Shown here: positions 16,525-24,104 of the stretch, piece after piece
How positions within the stretch are numbered: the first letter of the stretch is position 1
How the letters are laid out: every line of letters begins with the position of its first letter
NCBI GenBank assembly: GCA_038116915.1
Contig: JAYOEU010000001.1
Coordinates: forward strand, 62,001-126,000
Direction: 5' to 3'
DNA: 64,000 nt
Source of the DNA: JADHLJ01 sp038116915
Lineage (GTDB): Bacteria > Pseudomonadota > Alphaproteobacteria > Thalassobaculales > Thalassobaculaceae
Notes under the pieces: model-generated
Told to the model about the DNA's origin: nothing
The model's database searches: none
The model's input: the letters and a program-made list of their open reading frames with translations, nothing else
Translations under genes and position numbers: made by a program

Positions 16525-17418
16525 CTAGAACGTCGTCTTCGCTACTTCCTGAATCAGGAAGTCACGGAGCACGGTAATGCGTTTGGAATGGCGCATTTCC
16601 TCGGGATAAACGAAATAGGCCGGGGTCTGCGGGCCCTCGAGATCGGGTAGGATGCGGGCGAGCTCGGGGTCGTTGGCGGCGAGATAGTCCGGTAGCGCGG
16701 CAATCCCGACGCCGCCCTTCACCGCGCGGAAGATGGCGTAGTAGTTGTTAACCTGCATGGTTGTGATGGGTTTGCGCCGCCGCCCGCCGGCGATCAGGTC
16801 GCGCAGCCAGTTCACCTTGGGGAACGGTGGGTGCGGTGAGTCGCCGTAGATCACGATCCGGTGGTCACTCAAATCCTCGATGGTTTCCGGCACGCCGTGG
16901 GCGGCGAGATAGCCGTGCGAGGCATAGAGGTGAAACCGGATGGTGCGAAGATGGCGCTGGATCAGGTCCGGCTGTTTCGGCGGGGTCAGACGAACCGCGA
17001 CATCGGCCTGACGCATGGACAGGTCAAGCTCGTGATCGTTGATCAGCAGAGTGACCGAGATATCGGGATAGCGCTCGAGAAAGCCGCCGATCCGCGCCGC
17101 CAGCCATGTCGATCCGAAGGCGACCGTGGTGGTGATTCTGAGCGGGCCCTTGGGAACCTCGCGGCCCTCGCTGATCAGCGCCTCGGTGCTGGCCAGTTTC
17201 GCCAGGACCTCATGGGCCGTCTGATACAGCATTTCTCCCTGTTCGGTGAGGATCAGGCCTCGCGCGTGCCGGTGAAAGAGCGGCGTGCTGAGGCTGTCCT
17301 CGAGATTGCTGACCTGCCGGCTGACTGCTGACTGGCTCAGATTCAGGGTTTCGCCGGCATGGGTGAAACTTCCGGCCTCGGCGACCGCGTGAAAAACTCT
17401 GAGTTTATCCCAATCCAT
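16525..17418 (-). CDS. LysR-family transcriptional regulator
   Basis: A 297-residue regulator. The N-terminal winged helix-turn-helix (residues 2-62) reads LRVFHAVAEAGSFTHAGETL then LSQSAVSRQVSNLEDSLSTP. The effector-binding domain spans about 90-295 and ends with the KRITVLRDFL motif common to GcvA/LysR relatives. ATG 17418 has GGAAG seven bases upstream; the open frame extends far further upstream but without family sequence. It is divergent from the GT41 glycosyltransferase and could regulate it from the 196-base gap. Flagellin lies beyond its 3' end. The inducer is unknown. Confidence 0.88.
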   Translation of the reverse strand: MDWDKLRVFHAVAEAGSFTHAGETLNLSQSAVSRQVSNLEDSLSTPLFHRHARGLILTEQGEMLYQTAHEVLAKLASTEALISEGREVPKGPLRITTTVAFGSTWLAARIGGFLERYPDISVTLLINDHELDLSMRQADVAVRLTPPKQPDLIQRHLRTIRFHLYASHGYLAAHGVPETIEDLSDHRIVIYGDSPHPPFPKVNWLRDLIAGGRRRKPITTMQVNNYYAIFRAVKGGVGIAALPDYLAANDPELARILPDLEGPQTPAYFVYPEEMRHSKRITVLRDFLIQEVAKTTF

Positions 17419-17614
17419 TGTCGGTCTTCCGGTGCCATGCCGGTCGGCGCGCGGCCGTTCCGGAAGGCGTGGGCCATCGGGGGCCGTTAAGGTCTTGAGT
17501 CCATGTAGGCGGGGGGACATTGTGCCTGAGTCGCGGCGTTTGCGATAGACCGCGGCCCAGAAGCCGATCCTCATCTGGTGTCGAGAAACGCCCGGCGCAA
17601 GGGAAAATCGAGTT

Positions 17615-19081
17615 TTGAGCACAGGTTTCGAAAATCCGGGCTTGCGTGAGGTGCTGAGCGCTCCGGAACGTCTTGGATCCTATGTCGACCTTTTCTGCGG
17701 CATGGCCAAGCCCGAGGCGGCGGGCGAGACGGGCCGGGGCATACTGCAATCCGGAGCAGCCTGTATGCTGGCGCTTGATGGCCCGGCATTGGCGATCCTG
17801 ATCAACCGGTACAGCGAATTGCGCAAGAGCCTGCGTCTCGACCTTGCCGAACATCTGCGCCCGCTGGTCGACGCGGTGCTGCGGGAGCAGCTCGCCAGGG
17901 GAGTGGTGCCGACCGAAACGCCGGGGCAGTTTCTGCTGCGAAGCGATGATCCCGCGACCGCGCTGACCGTCGCCGAGCGGTATCTCGGGCGGGTCGCACA
18001 GGGTCTCGGCGAGGAGGCCTGGAGCCGCGATCGCCGGCCCGCCTGGACCTGGACGCCGGCGCGGCGGCTTCGGATCGGCTATGTCTGCTCGGATCTGACG
18101 ATCCACCCGGTCGGCCTCTCGATCCGCAGCTTGATGGGGCATCACGACAAGAACCGATTCGAGGTTTTCCTCTACGACCGGACACCGGTTCCCGACATGG
18201 CGGTGGCCGGGCCGGTCACGGCGGCGGCGGATGTGAAACGTGCGTGCGTCGACCTGTCCGCCGCCGGGTTGGCGCGTTTGGTCCGTGATGACGGAATTGA
18301 TATTCTGGTTGATCTAAGCGGCGCCGTGATCGGCGGCGGGGACACGGTCTTCGCGCGCCCGGCGGCGCCGGTGCGGGTCTCGATGATCGGCTATCCCGGC
18401 GCGATGAGCCGCGGGATCACCGACTATGCGGTGGTTGACGCGACAACGGTGCCTCCGGAAGTCAGGGCGGGCTTTAGCGAACGGCTGATCTTCATGCCCG
18501 GAAGTTTCCTGCCGCTCGACGATACGTTCGCGGTCGGCGCGGCGCCGAGCCGGCGCGAGACGGGCTTGCCGGAGGACGCTTTCGTGATGGCGTCCTTCAA
18601 CCGTCTGGACAAGGTTACGCTCGAGACCGTTCGGCTTTGGATAGCCTGTCTTGGCCGTATCCCGCGCGCGGTGCTCTGGCTCGCCAGCGACGACGGGGAG
18701 GCCGTCGCGGCCGCCGGAGGCCTGCTCGAGCGGGCCGGGCTGGACCGGGGCCAGCTCGTCGTCTCTCGCCGGGTTTCGGTTCCAGACCATGCAAGACGCC
18801 ATCAACTCGCCGATGTGTGCCTTGATCCCTTGGGCTACAACGGCGGCCATACGACCGCGCTTTCCCTGTGGTGCGGTGTTTCGGTGGTCAGCCGCCCCGG
18901 CCGTTGTTTCGCTTGGCGGATGTCGGCGGGTCTGCTGCGGACCGCCGGGCTGGATGAATGCGTCACCGGGACGGCGGCGGAGTATCTGGCGCAAGTCCGC
19001 CGGATCGCCGAGGACCCGGCCCACGCCGAGGATCTGCGGTCCCGGCTGACGCGGGACAGGTTGAGCCGATGTTTGGGCTGA
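17615..19081 (+). CDS. GT41 (O-GlcNAc transferase/SPINDLY-like) glycosyltransferase with early in-frame TGA
   Basis: An O-linked GlcNAc-transferase-type glycosyltransferase without clear TPRs. A helical N-terminal region (1-145) precedes the GT41 catalytic halves: RLRIGYVCSDLTIHPVG (near 153), DGIDILVDLSGAV, APVRVSMIGYPGAMS, FVMASFNRLDKV, and ADVCLDPLGYNGGHTTAL near 410. The frame ends at TGA 19079, but the same frame then encodes RYVRALEEAFLRIADMES, the helix normally closing GT41 enzymes, to a TGA at 19175. The intervening SPLxD-type motif is degraded. The start is TTG behind AAGGGA. Relatives (for example FlmG) glycosylate flagellin, and a flagellin gene lies 1.4 kb upstream. Confidence 0.75.
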   Translation: MSTGFENPGLREVLSAPERLGSYVDLFCGMAKPEAAGETGRGILQSGAACMLALDGPALAILINRYSELRKSLRLDLAEHLRPLVDAVLREQLARGVVPTETPGQFLLRSDDPATALTVAERYLGRVAQGLGEEAWSRDRRPAWTWTPARRLRIGYVCSDLTIHPVGLSIRSLMGHHDKNRFEVFLYDRTPVPDMAVAGPVTAAADVKRACVDLSAAGLARLVRDDGIDILVDLSGAVIGGGDTVFARPAAPVRVSMIGYPGAMSRGITDYAVVDATTVPPEVRAGFSERLIFMPGSFLPLDDTFAVGAAPSRRETGLPEDAFVMASFNRLDKVTLETVRLWIACLGRIPRAVLWLASDDGEAVAAAGGLLERAGLDRGQLVVSRRVSVPDHARRHQLADVCLDPLGYNGGHTTALSLWCGVSVVSRPGRCFAWRMSAGLLRTAGLDECVTGTAAEYLAQVRRIAEDPAHAEDLRSRLTRDRLSRCLG

Positions 19082-19190
19082 AGGCGGTATGTCCGCGCCC
19101 TGGAGGAGGCTTTCCTGCGGATCGCCGACATGGAAAGCCGGGGGCTTTCGCCCGAGGATATCGTCGTCAAGGCGTGACGGCGGAGCCAGG

Positions 19191-20156
19191 CTATTCCGCG
19201 GCTGCCCGCGCATCCTCCTGGCCGGCGATGAATTTTTCCGCCTCCAGCGCCGCCATGCATCCCATGCCGGCGGCGGTAACCGCCTGCCGATAGATCTTAT
19301 CCACGCAGTCTCCCGCCGCGAAGATGCCGGGAATGCCCGTCCGGGTGGTGCCGGGCTCGACCAGAATGTAGCCCTCGTCGTCCATGGCGACCTTGCCCTT
19401 GAAGGCTTCGGTGGCGGGCGTGTGGCCGATGGCGACGAAAAAACCCTCGGCCGGAATCTCGGAGACCGCTCCGGTCTTCACGTTGCGGATCCGCGCGCTC
19501 TCGACCCCCGCCATCGGGCCGTCACCGCCGAGGATTTCCTCGACGACGCTGTCCCAGATGACCGTGATCTTCTCGTGCCGGAACAGCCGGTCCTGCATGA
19601 TCCGCTCGGCCCGCAGCTCGTCACGTCGGTGCACGAGCGTCACCTTGGAGGCGAGATTGGCGAGGTAGAGCGCCTCCTCGACGGCGGTATTGCCGCCGCC
19701 AACCACGATCACCTCCTTGCCTCGGAAGAAGAACCCGTCGCAGGTCGCGCAGGCCGAAACGCCGCGGCCGTTGAACGTGGTCTCGCTTTCGAGGCCAAGC
19801 CAGCGCGCCTGTGCCCCAGTCGCGATGATGACCGCGTCGGCGACATAGGTGTCGCCGGTATCGCCCTTAAGGCGGAAGGGCCGCGCGGAGGTGTCGATAT
19901 CCGTGATGATATCGTGCGCGATCCGGGTGCCGACCGCCTCGGCCTGGGCCTGCATCTGTTCCATCAGCCACGGGCCCTGAATCACGTCGGCGAAGCCCGG
20001 ATAATTCTCGACATCGGTGGTGATGGTCATCTGTCCGCCCGGCTGCAGACCGGCGACCAGCAGCGGGCTCATATTGGCCCGCGCGGTATAGATCGCGGCG
20101 GTCAGGCCGGCGGCGCCGGAACCGATGATCAGAATTTTCTCGCGATGCTCCGTCAT
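19191..20156 (-). CDS. trxB: Thioredoxin-disulfide reductase
   Basis: A 321-residue flavoprotein with FAD motif IIGSGAAGLTAAIY (residues 10-23), redox-active CATCDG (C-A-T-C, near 140), NADPH motif VVGGGNTAVEEALYL, and C-terminal FAD contact GIFAAGDCVDKIYRQAVTAA. Length and motifs match low-molecular-weight bacterial TrxB, which passes electrons from NADPH to thioredoxin in the cytoplasm. The start has GGGAGA nine bases upstream. Its 3' end lies 13 bases from the restored end of the GT41 frame. Confidence 0.94.
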   Translation of the reverse strand: MTEHREKILIIGSGAAGLTAAIYTARANMSPLLVAGLQPGGQMTITTDVENYPGFADVIQGPWLMEQMQAQAEAVGTRIAHDIITDIDTSARPFRLKGDTGDTYVADAVIIATGAQARWLGLESETTFNGRGVSACATCDGFFFRGKEVIVVGGGNTAVEEALYLANLASKVTLVHRRDELRAERIMQDRLFRHEKITVIWDSVVEEILGGDGPMAGVESARIRNVKTGAVSEIPAEGFFVAIGHTPATEAFKGKVAMDDEGYILVEPGTTRTGIPGIFAAGDCVDKIYRQAVTAAGMGCMAALEAEKFIAGQEDARAAAE

Positions 20157-20365
20157 CGATGCCGTCTCCCTTGCGTATCGGTGGCCCAGAAGATAGTGCG
20201 CCTCGTGCGGCGGGACAACCGGGCACTGCCGGGAGAAACCGGTTACTCGGTCGGCGCTGAAGCCGCCCGCGCGGCATCGCGAAAGCTTGACATGGCACCC
20301 GGTTCGAAAGAGGGTCCCGCGAGCCCGGCGCCAGTGAGGGAGGCCGGCTGAATCGGGATTGTCCA

Positions 20366-21148
20366 ATGGCCGACTGGCTCGTCTATCTGCTGATCTTCAC
20401 CAATGCCGTGACGGCCGTTGCCCTCTATCTCGCGACGCGCCGGATGCTGAAGCTGCGCCGGCAGAAACGGCGCGCTTTTGCGTTCGGTTCCTATCCAATC
20501 CGCCAGGTCAAACTCGAGGAGGTCGATCCCTGTTTCGCGATGACCGAGCATGGTCCGGCACCCGAATCGACGGTCGCTTTCATCGGCGGCGAGGGGGTGG
20601 TGGCCTCGCTGTCGGACCGGGAGACCTGGGTGATCGCGGGCCTTGCGAAATCGTCGCGCCGGATTTTCGAGTTCGGGACCTGCAGCGGCAAGACCGCTCA
20701 TGTCATGGCGCTGAACGCGCCGGAGGGTGCGGAAATCCACACGCTCACCATCCATCCGGACGATCTGGCGAGCCTCGCGTTCGGCGAATCGGACGACAAG
20801 CTTCATCGGACCGTTGCGGCGGACGAGGCGGCGTTCACGACTTTTTATTACGAAGGGCATCCGACCGAGGCGAAAATCCGCCAGATCTTCTCGGACAGCA
20901 AGGCCTATGACGAGACGCCCCTAAGAGACAGCGTCGACCTTGTATTCATAGACGGGGCGCATACCCGCAGTTACGTTGAAAGCGACACCGCCAAGGCCAT
21001 GGCGATGCTCGGCGCGCGCGGCGTGGTGCTCTGGCACGACTACAAGCCCGACGCGCCGGATGTGTTCGGCTATCTGAACGATCTGGCCAAGGAACTGCCC
21101 CTGATGCACATCAAGGACACCGACATCGTCATGTATCGGCGCGGCTGA
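20366..21148 (+). CDS. Membrane-anchored class I SAM-dependent methyltransferase
   Basis: A 260-residue protein with an N-terminal membrane helix (WLVYLLIFTNAVTAVALYLA, residues 4-23), a basic stretch (RRMLKLRRQKRR) facing the cytoplasm, then a Rossmann domain: IFEFGTCSGKTAHVMAL as motif I and DLVFIDGAHTRSYVESDT as motif IV/V, typical of the macrocin-O-methyltransferase/class I type 3 family. The substrate is unknown. The last 20 bases overlap the opposing glutamine-amidotransferase gene. Confidence 0.75.
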   Translation: MADWLVYLLIFTNAVTAVALYLATRRMLKLRRQKRRAFAFGSYPIRQVKLEEVDPCFAMTEHGPAPESTVAFIGGEGVVASLSDRETWVIAGLAKSSRRIFEFGTCSGKTAHVMALNAPEGAEIHTLTIHPDDLASLAFGESDDKLHRTVAADEAAFTTFYYEGHPTEAKIRQIFSDSKAYDETPLRDSVDLVFIDGAHTRSYVESDTAKAMAMLGARGVVLWHDYKPDAPDVFGYLNDLAKELPLMHIKDTDIVMYRRG

Positions 21149-21860
21149 TACGGTCGTTGAGGAAGGTCACGATCCAGGACCCGACCTGATCCTCGTCGGT
21201 CGGCTGTTCCAGACTGGCGAGCGCCTTGTCAGCCTGTCCGGGGGCATAACGCTCGCGGCGCATGTCGTAGACCGAACCGAAGCAGCTTCGGGTCGCCTCG
21301 GGATGCGCCTGGATGCTGATCGCGTTCGGGCCGAGCTGCAAAACGGCGAAGGGGCAAAATTCGCTGCTCGCGAGAACCGTCGCGCCCGCGGGCAGGGCGA
21401 CGACCTGATCCATATGCGAGGTCAGCATCGCCACCTCGCCGAGCGGCGGGGTCATCCAGTCGGCGGTGGCCCGGACGTCGTAGCGGTGCACGCCGACGCC
21501 CCAGCCGACCTCCGCCGCGCGTACCTCGCCACCGAGCGCCTGACAGAGAAGCTGGTGGCCGAAGCAGATTCCGACCACGGGTTTGCGCTCCATGGCCCGG
21601 ATGCAGAAATCGCCGAGCGCCAGCATCCACGGCGCGCGTTCGATGACGCTCGCGGCGCTTCCGGTGATCAGATAGCCGTCACATTCGTCAATCGACCCGG
21701 GCAGTTCGCCGTCGAAAGCATGATAGACCCGGAAGCTGAAACCGTCGTTCGAGACCCGGCCCAGGAACCGCTTGAACCAGTCGCCGGGGGCGCCGTGCTC
21801 GCGGATGAAGTCGGGTGTGTAGGTGCCGGCTTCGAACAGGCCGATCGTGGGTTTCGTCAT
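21129..21860 (-). CDS. Class I glutamine amidotransferase-like protein
   Basis: A 243-residue GATase1-domain protein like the stand-alone GMP-synthase-type amidotransferases. The nucleophile elbow is VGICFGHQLLCQALGG (Cys near 95), the oxyanion region is GYLITGSAASV, and the catalytic His-Glu pair lies in SIQAHPEAT. Relatives include gamma-glutamyl hydrolases such as PuuD-like or yeast Dug3-type enzymes and other glutamine hydrolases. Its start codon overlaps the stop of the upstream ELM1 gene (ATGA), so the two are probably coupled. There is no synthetase domain, and the partner or substrate is unknown. Confidence 0.8.
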   Translation of the reverse strand: MTKPTIGLFEAGTYTPDFIREHGAPGDWFKRFLGRVSNDGFSFRVYHAFDGELPGSIDECDGYLITGSAASVIERAPWMLALGDFCIRAMERKPVVGICFGHQLLCQALGGEVRAAEVGWGVGVHRYDVRATADWMTPPLGEVAMLTSHMDQVVALPAGATVLASSEFCPFAVLQLGPNAISIQAHPEATRSCFGSVYDMRRERYAPGQADKALASLEQPTDEDQVGSWIVTFLNDRISRADT

Positions 21861-22849
21861 CTCGGTGTTCCGGTGGTTTGCGGGAAAATCCCCGCGTTCC
21901 TGAGCTTTTCCTGTATCAACCCCGCGACACGCTCGGTTTCGCGGAGCGGCGCTGGGGTCCATGATTCTAGCGCGCCGGTGAAATGGCGTGCCAGACCCTG
22001 GGCGCGGACGGTGTCGAGAAACCGGGCACGGCGGCGGGGCTCTTTTCCCAGAGGCATAATATGGACCGGCTTTCCGGTCGAGCAGGCCTCGGAGACCATG
22101 TTTATCGAGTCAGCGGTCACGATGACGGCATCGGCGAGGCCGAGAAAGCCGAGATAGGGGTTCTCGCCCGCTCCGGTCCAGACCACCGCATCATCGCGCT
22201 CGGCGAGCGGGGCGAGCGCCTCCATCAAAGGGGTGCCGGTGCGCCGTGACGTGGTGACCATCAGCCCGCAGCCGTCGCGCTCGAGCAGACCGAGGAGGCT
22301 GCCTGCGATCCGGACCGCCATTGCCGCGTCGACACGGTATTGCCTGGTGTCGCCGCCGAGATTGACGGCGACCCGTGGATGGGGCAAGCGGGCGACCTGA
22401 TCGGTGAAGCGGGCGGCCTCGCGCGTCAGGAGCCCGTCGTTGAGACGGTTGAGCGATCCCGTCGTGGTGATCACGTTCGGTCCCCGGGTGGGATCGTGAT
22501 CCGGCACCACGAGAATGTCGAACAGGCGCGGCGCCAGACGCGGGTCCTGGATGTGGATGGTCCGTGTCACGCCGCCGGAAAGCCGTTTCAGTGCGATGCT
22601 TGCGCCGGCGTGACGTCTGCCGCAGGTGATCGAAAGCGCCGGGTAGGGAGGGTCCAGCGAATCGCCCCCGCTCGTTGGCGCGAAAAACGGCAACCGGGCG
22701 AGTGCCGGAAAGGCCCGCAGTACAGGGCTGGGGCGGATCGATTTGATCTCCGCCCGCAACCCCAGCGCCTCGGCGAGGCCGACGGCCTGAGCCTCCATTC
22801 CGGCTGTGCCGTCGGAGAGAATCCAGCAATTTGGGATTATGGCGGGCAT
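21857..22849 (-). CDS. ELM1-family (DUF1022) protein
   Basis: A 330-residue protein of the family named after plant mitochondrial-fission ELM1, widespread in alphaproteobacteria with a GT-B-like fold. Recognisable parts are the opening WILSDGTAGMEAQAVGLAEALG, the central TIHIQDPRL / FDILVVPDHD, and the late VIVTADSINMVSEACSTGKPV. The start is ATG 22849; a GTG at 22879 is possible and neither has a strong RBS. The biochemical role is unknown; a glycosyltransferase-like envelope function has been suggested for bacterial members. It overlaps the downstream amidotransferase by four bases. Confidence 0.8.
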   Translation of the reverse strand: MPAIIPNCWILSDGTAGMEAQAVGLAEALGLRAEIKSIRPSPVLRAFPALARLPFFAPTSGGDSLDPPYPALSITCGRRHAGASIALKRLSGGVTRTIHIQDPRLAPRLFDILVVPDHDPTRGPNVITTTGSLNRLNDGLLTREAARFTDQVARLPHPRVAVNLGGDTRQYRVDAAMAVRIAGSLLGLLERDGCGLMVTTSRRTGTPLMEALAPLAERDDAVVWTGAGENPYLGFLGLADAVIVTADSINMVSEACSTGKPVHIMPLGKEPRRRARFLDTVRAQGLARHFTGALESWTPAPLRETERVAGLIQEKLRNAGIFPQTTGTPR

Positions 22850-23022
22850 ATCCGGGCCAGTCAGAGTCGCGGGCCGCACCGCGTCGTGGAAAAGCGCGGC
22901 ATCCTATGCGAATCGGACGAAAATAACAATATCGCGCAACAATCTTGCGTCCATCATGGGCAGCCCTTTATATTCCCCGCAGCCGCCGGCCACTCTCGGA
23001 CGGCGCGGGAAGGAATACCACG

Positions 23023-23517
23023 ATGCAACGCGTAAAGCTCGACCGGATCGACCGGCGCATCCTCCGGGATCTGCAGGATAACGGTCGGATGACCAATGTC
23101 GACCTGGCGAACCGGGTAGGGATTTCGGCCCCGCCGTGCCTGAGGCGGGTCCGGGCGCTGGAGCAGGCGGACTTCATCCGCGGCTACCATGCGGACATCA
23201 ATCCCGAAGCGCTCGGATTCACGGTGACGATCTTCGCGTTCGTCGGCTTGTCCAGCCAGGCCGAGGCCGACCTCGTCGCGTTCGAGGAAATGGTCAATCA
23301 ATGGCCCGAGGTGCGTGAATGCCACATGCTGTCCGGCGAAACCGATTTCCTGTTGAAGATCGTCGCCCGTGACTGGGACTCCTTCCAGAAATTCCTGACC
23401 ACCCGGTTGACGCCGGCCCCGAACGTTTCGCACGTCAAGACCGCGCTCGCGTTCCGCACTAAGAAGCAACTGCCGGGCGTTCCCATCGACGATCGGGTGG
23501 AAGAGGCGGACGATTGA
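23023..23517 (+). CDS. Lrp/AsnC-family transcriptional regulator
   Basis: A 164-residue regulator. The N-terminal helix-turn-helix is LDRIDRRILRDLQDNGRMTN then LANRVGISAPPCLRRVRALE (residues 5-50). The C-terminal RAM/AsnC effector domain spans 65-150 (VTIFAFVGLSSQ, CHMLSGETDFLLKIVARD). It should form octamers responding to amino acids. ATG 23023 follows GGGAAGGAA. The longer frame upstream has no family sequence. Confidence 0.92.
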   Translation: MQRVKLDRIDRRILRDLQDNGRMTNVDLANRVGISAPPCLRRVRALEQADFIRGYHADINPEALGFTVTIFAFVGLSSQAEADLVAFEEMVNQWPEVRECHMLSGETDFLLKIVARDWDSFQKFLTTRLTPAPNVSHVKTALAFRTKKQLPGVPIDDRVEEADD

Positions 23518-23536
23518 TCAGCGCGCGCGCAGACGC

Positions 23537-24010
23537 TCAGGAAACGGAAATCGTCAGGATCTCGTAGCCCTTGGTGCCGCGCGGCGTCGTCACCTCGGCG
23601 CTATCGCCAACGCGCTTGCCGATCAGCGCCCGCGCGATGGGCGAGGAGGTGGAGATCAGCCCCTTGGAGATGTCCGCCTCATAAGGGCCGACGATGGTAT
23701 AGGTCGATTCCTCGTCGGTATCCTCATCGGCGACCTTGATCGTGGTGCCGAAAGTCACCGTGTCGCCGTCGATCATCGATGAATCGATGACCTCGGCCCG
23801 GCTGATCACGTCCTCAAGCTCGGCGACCCGGCCCTCGATGAAGCTCTGCCGGTCGCGCGCCGCGTGATATTCCGCGTTCTCGGATAGATCCCCGTGTTCC
23901 CGGGCTTCGGCGATTGCTCTGATGATCGCCGGCCGCTCGACGGATTTGAGCTGCTTTAGTTCGCTCTGCAGCCGCTCCAGGCCTTCGCGCCTGATTGGAA
24001 CCTTCTCCAT
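23537..24010 (-). CDS. greA: Transcription elongation factor GreA
   Basis: A 157-residue Gre factor. The N-terminal coiled coil (2-75) carries the acidic tip EHGDLSENAEYHAA, which inserts into the RNA polymerase secondary channel to stimulate transcript cleavage. The C-terminal FKBP-like domain (80-155) includes ISTSSPIARALIGKRVGD. Length and tip residues are canonical. It follows carB on the same strand with a 94-base gap, the common carB-greA order in alphaproteobacteria. Confidence 0.95.
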   Translation of the reverse strand: MEKVPIRREGLERLQSELKQLKSVERPAIIRAIAEAREHGDLSENAEYHAARDRQSFIEGRVAELEDVISRAEVIDSSMIDGDTVTFGTTIKVADEDTDEESTYTIVGPYEADISKGLISTSSPIARALIGKRVGDSAEVTTPRGTKGYEILTISVS

Positions 24011-24104
24011 CGTATAATGCCCAAACTTACCTAGTAGCGAATACACTGCATCCGGCGACGCCGGTCCCCACCGATGCCACCCACTCCGGCCCCATCGCCG
24101 GAGG

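Noticed and set aside
17419..17622. N-terminal extension of the LysR regulator up to 17622
   Set aside because: The extra 68 residues have no family similarity, and ATG 17418 has a good RBS and gives the usual LysR start just before the helix-turn-helix.
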